From Chloroflexota bacterium (GTDB lineage Bacteria; Chloroflexota; Anaerolineae; Anaerolineales; Villigracilaceae), in assembly GCA_024434165.1 (NCBI GenBank), contig QMIW01000027.1, forward strand, positions 1 to 63,534: DNA of 63,534 nucleotides, read 5' to 3'. The notes below the pieces were generated by a model. That model made no database searches and had not been told where the DNA came from. It worked only from the letters and a program-made list of their open reading frames with translations. Within the stretch, counting starts at the first letter, position 1. Every line of letters begins with the position of its first letter. Positions 57,864 to 63,534 of the stretch are shown here, in pieces. The position numbers and the translations under genes were made by a program.

Positions 57864-58373
57864 TTATTTGTCCTTGAACAAGACCTGCATTTTCAACTTT
57901 CCAAGCGCGATGATGTCGCCGTGATTTATGACCTGCTCCACATTGGGGGTAAGCCGTTTGCCGTTGATGTACGTCCCATTGGCGGAGCCGAGGTCCATGA
58001 AGACGATGCGCGCGCCGTCCCGTTTGATCACCGCGTGCAGACGGGACACCCCCGCCGCATACGCCTGGAACGGGGAAAGGTCAATATCCGGCATGATGGG
58101 CTGACCTTCGCTGATACGTCCCATCGTGAATTCGCTGCGGGAGGAAAGCGGCAGGACCTGTCCGGTATCCAACAGGTGCAAACTCCCCCAAGCGTCGGCT
58201 ACGTCGAAATCCTGGTAGGTATCCTCCCCGACGGGCGTGTTCACTTTTTTGAACTTGTCCGTCGAAATGGTCTGGGTGATGAGCGCATCCCTGCCGATGA
58301 GCTGCGCGCCGCATTCGGTACAAAACATTGCCCCAGCCATGTTGGCATGTTTGCAATTGGAACAAACGATCAT
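57864..58373 (-). CDS. Zinc-ribbon FHA-domain protein
   Basis: A 169-residue protein. N-terminal zinc ribbon (C4, C7, C18, C21: VCSNCKH, FCTECGA), a Thr-rich linker (ITQTISTDKFKKVNTPVGEDTY), and an FHA phosphothreonine-binding domain (about 75-165: MGRISEG, VSRLHAVIKRD, DLGSANGTYINGKRL). The layout of a threonine-bearing tail before an FHA domain recalls GarA/OdhI-type proteins that are switched by STPK phosphorylation; that is inference. Its start overlaps the upstream VWA gene stop (ATGA). Confidence 0.88.
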   Translation of the reverse strand: MIVCSNCKHANMAGAMFCTECGAQLIGRDALITQTISTDKFKKVNTPVGEDTYQDFDVADAWGSLHLLDTGQVLPLSSRSEFTMGRISEGQPIMPDIDLSPFQAYAAGVSRLHAVIKRDGARIVFMDLGSANGTYINGKRLTPNVEQVINHGDIIALGKLKMQVLFKDK

Positions 58374-59857
58374 CCTGCCTTCTCCTTGCCGCCGCTCAGA
58401 AGGAGCGCGCGGGTCTTGTATTTAATATCCTTGCTGCCGCTGGCGCTGAACGCATGCATTCTTTCCAGGTTATCCGCCTCGAACAACGCCGTTTTCGCCA
58501 GCGCATGTTCGCCCTGCGAGAGCAGGTGAGTTGCAAGGTTCTGCAAATGACGGATGGCGACGTCAATCTGCCCCGCTTCGACCGCGTTTTGGGCGCGTTC
58601 CTGCATCCGGTAGAGGGTCAGGCGCGAGAGGGCGCTCAGGATGCGCGTCGGGGGTGGATCAACCGACGGGTTTTCGCGCACCTCGCGGGTCAGATGGAGG
58701 CGGATGGGCGGAACGGGAATCGGGTTTGCTGTTATGGATGTCTTCAACGACCCGTTAAGCAGCAACACCTCGTTTCCCGCCAGCGCTTCAGGTCCCACCA
58801 CCACTTCCAGGAGAACATGCAGGGGGGTATCCCTCAGAATGGGACCGAGCCGCATGGGCGGCTGGACCTCGATTGCGCCGCCCTCCGGTTGAAGCCGAAA
58901 GGCGTAGTTGATGCGGATGAAGTCCTGTTCCTTGAACTCCAGCAGGACTTCATCCGCATAGGTGCTGACGAGCGCCTTGAATTTATCCACCAGCAGGCGT
59001 TCGATGTCCTTGGGGTTCGAGATGTAGGCAGACGAGCCGCCGGTCTTTCCGGCGAGCGCATCCAAAAAGATGTCGTTCCATTCGTGCCCAATGCCCATGC
59101 CGGTGATGCCGATGTTCTGAACGGCGGCTTCCTCCGCCAGTTGCAGGCATGCCTGTTCATCGCCGTAGGTGTTGCCGTCCGTCAGCAGGATGATATGATT
59201 CACGCGGGAGGGGTCGCGGGTGCGGCGGACTTCCTTCAAACCGGCTTCCAATCCCTGATAGATCTCCGTCGCCCCCGAGCACTGCATCATTTGGATGCGT
59301 CCCTCCTGCTTCTTCTTATCGAGACTGATCGAGGCGGGGACGATGACCTCTGCGCGGTCGCTGAACGCCACAATGCTCAAAACGTCCTGCGGGCGCAAAC
59401 TCCGCAGGAGTTGGATGGCGGTGGCTTTCAGCGTATCCATTTTTTCGCCCTGCATGGATGTGGAACGGTCCAGCACCAGGCAGATGTTGAGAGGCGGGGC
59501 GGGAGCCTTGTCGGACTTTTCTTCGCGGGGACCGACTTCCAAAAGTATGTAAATCAACTGGTCTTCCCCCAGGCGCACCAGGTTGGGGCGGCTGAAGAAA
59601 ACCTCGTGCTTTATGAAGCGGTTGCCCTCGTCAATTTCGGGGGGAAGGGTTGCATCGTATTGATTGCGGCGTTTGGGATTCGACAAGACCTCATACGCCT
59701 GTTGAACTTCGAGGAAGAGTTCCGTCTCGCCGGCGGCTACGTTTTTATCGGGGTGCAGGCGCTGGGCGGCTTCCAGGTAGGCGCGTTTGATCTCCTCCTG
59801 TGTTGCGTCGCGGAAAACACCCAGAACGGCGTAGTAATCGGGCTTGCTGGCAGGCAT
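58370..59857 (-). CDS. J-domain/von Willebrand factor A fusion protein
   Basis: A 495-residue soluble protein. Residues 6-69 are a complete J domain (DYYAVLGVFRDATQEEIKRAY, LHPDKN with the HPD loop that stimulates DnaK ATPase). Residues 115-290 form a VWA domain with an intact MIDAS (ICLVLDRSTSM, D-x-S-x-S; GATEIYQGL; LLTDGNTYGD). A beta region (300-400) and a helical tail with TPR-like helices (about 410-470) follow. A J domain joined to a VWA module is an uncommon arrangement. It lies 3 bp after the PP2C gene. It might recruit DnaK to a metal-dependent partner assembly under kinase control. Confidence 0.88.
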   Translation of the reverse strand: MPASKPDYYAVLGVFRDATQEEIKRAYLEAAQRLHPDKNVAAGETELFLEVQQAYEVLSNPKRRNQYDATLPPEIDEGNRFIKHEVFFSRPNLVRLGEDQLIYILLEVGPREEKSDKAPAPPLNICLVLDRSTSMQGEKMDTLKATAIQLLRSLRPQDVLSIVAFSDRAEVIVPASISLDKKKQEGRIQMMQCSGATEIYQGLEAGLKEVRRTRDPSRVNHIILLTDGNTYGDEQACLQLAEEAAVQNIGITGMGIGHEWNDIFLDALAGKTGGSSAYISNPKDIERLLVDKFKALVSTYADEVLLEFKEQDFIRINYAFRLQPEGGAIEVQPPMRLGPILRDTPLHVLLEVVVGPEALAGNEVLLLNGSLKTSITANPIPVPPIRLHLTREVRENPSVDPPPTRILSALSRLTLYRMQERAQNAVEAGQIDVAIRHLQNLATHLLSQGEHALAKTALFEADNLERMHAFSASGSKDIKYKTRALLLSGGKEKAG

Positions 59858-59860
59858 GGT

Positions 59861-60772
59861 TTACCCAACGAGTTGAGCAATGGCAACTGTAATATTATCG
59901 GGTCCACCGGCGGCGTTTGCGGCTTCCACCAGTTTCTGGCAGGCAAGATGCAAAGACGGCGACTCTGAAACAATGCGAACAATATCCTTGTCGTTCACGA
60001 CCCCCCATAATCCATCACTGCACAACATGAGATAGCCGGGCTGGGGGAACGGGATCGTGAAAATATCCGCTTCGAGGGATTCTCCCTGCCCCAGCGCGCG
60101 AATCAAGACGTTGCGATGCGGGAAATTCTCGGCTTCGTCCCTGCTAAGATGACCGAGTTCTTCGAGCCGTTTGACGAGCGAATGGTCGCGGGTAAGCGCC
60201 TCCATTCTTCCATCGGGATAGATGGCATAGGCGCGGCTATCGCCCACGTGACCGATGGTCACCTGTTGACCGAGGACGAGGGCGGCAGTGACCGTTGTGC
60301 CGCTGCCCGGCGCCTCGCGCTGGATGTATTGATGCGCTTCGAGGATGGACATTTCCATCACTTCCTGAAGCGACTCCTGGAGCGACTGCGTGGGCATGTT
60401 GTAGAGAAAGGAATGGAACTTCTTGGTGACATTCCCGCCGACGATGCGGATGGCGGCGTTGCTCGCCACTTCGCCGAACTGATGCCCGCCCATCCCGTCG
60501 GCGACCACGTACAAACCAAAGGGAATATTCTCCGTGCTGCCGGAGATGGTGGAGGTGAGCGCGAGCACGCTGTCCTCGTTATGTTCACGCTGTTTTCCAA
60601 CGGACTGCCCAACGCTGGCAACCAATTGTTTCATCTCGTATTTGGGAGTCTGGCTCGCGATGATCGAACTGATCTGCTGGTCCGACAGCGGGGCTGTGGT
60701 TGCGTTGTCCGATGCCTTCGGCTTATCCTGCACTTCTTTGCCGCCAAATAGTTTACGAAAGAAATCAGCCAC
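59861..60772 (-). CDS. PP2C-type Ser/Thr protein phosphatase
   Basis: A 303-residue phosphatase of the PPM family with an N-terminal linker (to about 60) and the catalytic core: REHNEDS, VVADGMGGHQFGEVAS, GSGTTVTAALV, GHVGDSRAYAI, RDHSLVKRL, LMLCSDGLWGVV and GGPDNITVAI, so the metal-binding aspartates are present. GTG 60772 is used: AAGGAG lies 5 bp before it and 11 bp separate it from the kinase stop. It should reverse phosphorylation by the adjacent kinase. Confidence 0.93.
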   Translation of the reverse strand: MADFFRKLFGGKEVQDKPKASDNATTAPLSDQQISSIIASQTPKYEMKQLVASVGQSVGKQREHNEDSVLALTSTISGSTENIPFGLYVVADGMGGHQFGEVASNAAIRIVGGNVTKKFHSFLYNMPTQSLQESLQEVMEMSILEAHQYIQREAPGSGTTVTAALVLGQQVTIGHVGDSRAYAIYPDGRMEALTRDHSLVKRLEELGHLSRDEAENFPHRNVLIRALGQGESLEADIFTIPFPQPGYLMLCSDGLWGVVNDKDIVRIVSESPSLHLACQKLVEAANAAGGPDNITVAIAQLVG

Positions 60773-60783
60773 GAGAACTCCTT

Positions 60784-62673
60784 TTAGGCAAACAGAGCAT
60801 ATACATGATGGTCTGTCGAGCCGAAATATACGATATCGTCGAACACGATCGGCGAACCGGTAATTGCCTTTTTGGTTTCGAACTTCCAGCGCAGACGGCC
60901 AGTGCGGTACTCCAGGCAATACATGTTGCCGTCCACCGAGCCGCAATAGATGGAGTCTTTATAGATGGCAGGGGAACTGCTGACCTGATTCTCGGTCTTG
61001 AAACGCCAGGTTTCCTTGGCGGTACGAATGTCCACGCAGTAAATAAAACCGTCCGCCGCGCCGACGAAGATGAGGTCGTCTGCAATGATGGGCGAAGAGA
61101 TGCTGCCTTTGCCCAGGCGGAACTTCCAGATCGCCCAGCCGCTTTTCGCGTCCAGGGCGTACAACGTCCCATCGAGCGAAGCCACATAAATGGCTTGTCC
61201 GTTCAGGATGGGAGACGAGGTGATTCCGCGCTTTGCCTGGAAACGCCACTTCAACGTGCCGCGAAAATCCAGCGCGTAGAAGGAGCCGGTCTCCGTGCCG
61301 AAGTAGATCATCTCGTTCGCCACCAGCGGCGTGGAATGAATCGGACCGTCGGTGGTGAACTTCCAGACCGCGCGCCCGCTGTTCACGTTCACCGCATGGA
61401 GGTCCTGGTCGTCGGAGCCGAAAAAGACATGTCCATCGGCGATGCGCGGCGAGGAATAGATCTTGCCGTCGGTGTAATACGTCCACACCACCTTGCCGGT
61501 GCGGGTATTGACCACGTGCAGGCGTTTGTCTTCCGAACAGAAGAACACATTGTTTTCAAACACGATCGGGCGCGAGACAATGCCGCCATCGGCAGGGTAT
61601 TTCCACATGAACTGTCCATCGGCGGCGTTGAGGGCGTATAAGTTGTTGTCGTAACAGCCGATGTACAAAACCCCCTGACTCAACACGGGAGTGCCGCGGA
61701 TTTCATCCTCGCATTTGAAGGACCACAACGGTTTCACCCCCCCGCTGGAAATCGGCAGGGCGGAGGTGATCTTCGAGAGCGCGCCCGTCTTGCGCGCCAC
61801 GTTCATCAACGCCTCTTTCATGGCGTCAGCGTTCGGAAAGCGTTCGCCCGGATTGTATTGCAGGGCGGTATTGATCACCGCTTCGAACTCGACCGAAACG
61901 TTCGTATTGATGCGGCGGATGGGGCGCTCGGCAAAGGAAAACGGCGGCTCCAAACGCGGGTCGCGCCGCGTGATGGCGTGGTGCAGGGTTGCGCCGAGCG
62001 AATAGACATCCGCAAGCGGGGTGGCTTCGCCGCGGTACTGCTCCGGCGGGGAGTATCCCTCCGTGCCGATCATCGTCCCCTTCTGCCCGACCTGAAACGT
62101 CTTGGCGATGCCGAAATCCACCAGCACCACGTCGCCGTTGTGATTGATCATCACGTTGGAGGGTTTCATATCGCGGAAGATGATCGGGTCCGGTTTGTGG
62201 CTGTGCAGGTATGCCAGCACATCGCAGAGTTGAATCGCCCAGCTGATGACTTGATCTTCGGGCAGGAATCCGCTTGTGTCGTTGATGACCGTCTCAAGGT
62301 CCTTGCCGTGAACGAATTCCAGCACCAGGTAGGAGCGGTCGTCGTGTGAAAAGTAATCGTAAATACGGGGAATTGAGGGATGATTGAGCGTGGCAAGCAG
62401 GTTCGCTTCGCGCTCGAAGTTCTGGACGATCGTCTGACGCACCAGCGGGTCGGGCGCCATGTTGATCATTTCCTTCACCGCCACCAGCTTCACCACATTG
62501 GGGAAGTGCATGTCGCGGGCGCGGTAAACCGACCCCATACCGCCGACGCCGATGACGTCCTGAATGTTATAACGGTTGACCAGCGTCACGCCGGGCTGCA
62601 GCTGCTGGCGCGGCTTTTGGTCGCCCGACCCGAACCCCGGTCCGATAGGTGAGGTGATGTTCCTGGTTTCCAT
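60784..62673 (-). CDS. Ser/Thr protein kinase with cytoplasmic PQQ-repeat propeller
   Basis: A 629-residue kinase. The N-terminal kinase domain (about 33-300) has VGGMGSVYRARD (glycine loop), VAVKEM (Lys), IIFRDMKPSNVM (catalytic loop with Asp), VLVDFGIAK and GYSPPEQYRG. The C-terminal half (about 325-629) is a beta-propeller of about eight PQQ-like repeats (GVLYIGCYDNNLYALNAADG, WTYYTDGKIYSSP and so on). No hydrophobic segment separates the halves, so both must be in the cytoplasm, unlike most bacterial STPKs with outside sensors. First gene of the STPK-PP2C-J/VWA-FHA-small-RR operon; near-leaderless promoter with palindrome upstream. Confidence 0.93.
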   Translation of the reverse strand: METRNITSPIGPGFGSGDQKPRQQLQPGVTLVNRYNIQDVIGVGGMGSVYRARDMHFPNVVKLVAVKEMINMAPDPLVRQTIVQNFEREANLLATLNHPSIPRIYDYFSHDDRSYLVLEFVHGKDLETVINDTSGFLPEDQVISWAIQLCDVLAYLHSHKPDPIIFRDMKPSNVMINHNGDVVLVDFGIAKTFQVGQKGTMIGTEGYSPPEQYRGEATPLADVYSLGATLHHAITRRDPRLEPPFSFAERPIRRINTNVSVEFEAVINTALQYNPGERFPNADAMKEALMNVARKTGALSKITSALPISSGGVKPLWSFKCEDEIRGTPVLSQGVLYIGCYDNNLYALNAADGQFMWKYPADGGIVSRPIVFENNVFFCSEDKRLHVVNTRTGKVVWTYYTDGKIYSSPRIADGHVFFGSDDQDLHAVNVNSGRAVWKFTTDGPIHSTPLVANEMIYFGTETGSFYALDFRGTLKWRFQAKRGITSSPILNGQAIYVASLDGTLYALDAKSGWAIWKFRLGKGSISSPIIADDLIFVGAADGFIYCVDIRTAKETWRFKTENQVSSSPAIYKDSIYCGSVDGNMYCLEYRTGRLRWKFETKKAITGSPIVFDDIVYFGSTDHHVYALFA

Positions 62674-62674
62674 C

Positions 62675-62722
62675 CGATAATTCCAATTATCGAATTATAG
62701 TGTGCGTTGAGGGGAATTGCAA
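62675..62722 (-). promoter_or_regulatory. Promoter and palindrome of the STPK operon
   Basis: On the minus strand TTGCAA (62722-62717), 17 bp, TATAAT (62699-62694). The perfect palindrome CGATAATT-CC-AATTATCG (62675-62692) lies between the -10 and the ATG, covering the start site, and is a likely operator. GGAATTGCAA is repeated 16 bp apart (62713 and 62729). Confidence 0.7.
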
Positions 62723-62756
62723 ATACCGGGAATTGCAATTTTGTCGGGCAGCGGGC

Positions 62757-62785
62757 TTGCAAGGAATCCCCTTCTACGGCACAAT
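62757..62785 (+). promoter_or_regulatory. Promoter of the metallophosphoesterase gene
   Basis: TTGCAA (62757-62762), 17 bp, CACAAT (62780-62785); predicted transcription start coincides with GTG 62793. Confidence 0.5.
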
Positions 62786-62792
62786 GTGGTTC

Positions 62793-63416
62793 GTGAAAAT
62801 CCTAGCCGTCAGCGACCAGATCGTGGACCGCATCTATTCCCTTGTTTCGAGCGGGCATTTCCAGGATGTGGAACTTGTCCTCGGCTGCGGCGACCTGCCC
62901 TATACCTACCTCGAATATATCGTGACCGTGCTTAACAAACCGCTGTACTACGTGCCGGGAAACCACGACCCGATGTACAACCCGAACGACATCCGCTCGA
63001 AAGCCGAAGGCGGCTCAAACCTGGACCTCCGAACTGTGCGCCACAAAAATTACCTGATCGGCGGCTTTGGGGGGTCCATCCGCTACCGCCCGGACGGCAC
63101 GAACCAGTACACGCAGAAGGAAGCCAGCCGGAGAGCCCTTCAAATGCTCCCCAACCTCATCGGCAATACCATCCGCCACGGCCGCGCGCTGGACATCCTG
63201 ATCGCCCACTCTCCTCCCTTCGGCATCCACGACGACACCGACCCGGCGCACCAGGGACTCAGGGCGTTGAACTGGCTCATCCACACCGCCAAGCCGCGCT
63301 ATGTCTTTCACGGTCATACCCATTTCTACCGCAGCAACATCGCACAGAATGAAACGATCCTCGATGGCACAAGAATCATCAACGTCTATCCGTACAAGAT
63401 CGTTGACATTCCATGA
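62793..63416 (+). CDS. Metallophosphoesterase
   Basis: A 207-residue calcineurin-like phosphoesterase. Seen motifs: ILAVSDQIVD (first metal Asp; the usual His of D-x-H is not in place), VLGCGDLPYTYLEY (G-D), YYVPGNHDP (G-N-H-D), IAHSPPFG (His) and VFHGHTHFYRS (G-H-x-H). So all but the first His are present, as in several chloroflexal relatives. The family includes cyclic-nucleotide and other phosphodiesterases. GTG 62793 is chosen because it starts the fold directly (VKILAVSD) and matches the predicted transcription start; ATG 62784 is the alternative. Confidence 0.85.
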   Translation: MKILAVSDQIVDRIYSLVSSGHFQDVELVLGCGDLPYTYLEYIVTVLNKPLYYVPGNHDPMYNPNDIRSKAEGGSNLDLRTVRHKNYLIGGFGGSIRYRPDGTNQYTQKEASRRALQMLPNLIGNTIRHGRALDILIAHSPPFGIHDDTDPAHQGLRALNWLIHTAKPRYVFHGHTHFYRSNIAQNETILDGTRIINVYPYKIVDIP

Positions 63417-63487
63417 AACTGCTGGAAAAACAGTAAAGTAACTCAAGTTGCCACCTTCCAATAGATTTTCTAGGTTCCCCGCCCAAA

Positions 63488-63520
63488 GCCCTCACCCTGC
63501 CCTCTCCCATCGGGAGAGGG
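63488..63520. repeat. CCCTCACCC/CCCTCTCCC hairpin repeat
   Basis: CCCTCTCCC (63500-63508) and GGGAGAGGG (63512-63520) form a tight hairpin preceded by CCCTCACCCTG. This kind of extragenic repeat is common in many genomes. No T tract follows within the window. Confidence 0.6.
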
Positions 63521-63534
63521 GGAAGTCATCCCAG

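Overview
The window looks like a chromosomal segment of a member of the Chloroflexota, most probably class Anaerolineae (inference from gene content and style: YidD/YidC/Jag origin-type cluster, sensor kinases with many propeller repeats, STPK/PP2C/FHA clusters, multiheme cytochromes, GC-rich coding with short spacers). No rRNA, tRNA or CRISPR array was recognised. Both ends are open: the first gene is cut at its 5' side, and the last gene is followed only by a hairpin-rich spacer.

Layout. 1-5.5 kb: a secreted sugar-dehydrogenase-like protein with a DNRLRE tail (partial), a secreted metallophosphatase with five Ig-like repeats, then sufR plus a DUF59 gene behind an apparently leaderless promoter. 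5.5-12.9 kb: an XRE-cupin regulator divergent from an ArsR-led operon encoding an octaheme tetrathionate-reductase-like cytochrome, a heptaheme c / cytochrome b fusion, and two YeeE/YedE sulfur transporters, the second with a C-terminal rhodanese-like domain that lacks its cysteine. This reads as an extracytoplasmic sulfur-oxyanion redox module. 13-15.9 kb: a small protein, a cNMP-binding histidine kinase, a lipoprotein and a Nudix hydrolase. 15.9-18.5 kb: an AT-rich accessory patch with a decayed HigBA, a GNAT gene and a gene split by a MITE, separated by GC-rich degenerate repeats (cassette-like). 18.5-22 kb: TPR protein and heme A synthase. 22-30 kb (minus): a peptide/oligosaccharide-type ABC importer whose binding protein appears circularly permuted. 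30-35 kb: a very large propeller histidine kinase and its LuxR-type regulator. 35-39 kb (minus): DsbA-like protein, alpha/beta hydrolase, V4R protein, GNAT, TPR, XRE regulator. 39-45 kb (minus): six-gene operon HK-HK-RR-CpaE-small protein-CpaF. 45-54 kb (minus): amidohydrolase, parB, parA, PfkB kinase, then jag, yidC, a PQQ-repeat lipoprotein, yidD, rnpA and rpmH, i.e. a replication-origin-type neighbourhood without dnaA beside rpmH. 53.6-56 kb: adenosine deaminase and an M20 amidohydrolase. 56.3-62.7 kb (minus): Hsp20, then a Ser/Thr kinase, PP2C, J-domain/VWA, FHA, small protein, response regulator operon. The end carries a divergent metallophosphoesterase.

Spacers are unusual throughout. 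Two TA-flanked MITE-like families and several short-word tandem repeats (different words in different spacers) fill the gaps, and one word repeat lies in frame inside the cytochrome fusion gene. Many promoters have a good -10 hexamer only a few bases before the start codon, pointing to frequent leaderless or near-leaderless messages.

Start codons were chosen by eye from ribosome-binding sites, overlaps and family starts; all functions are from recognised motifs, not from searches.
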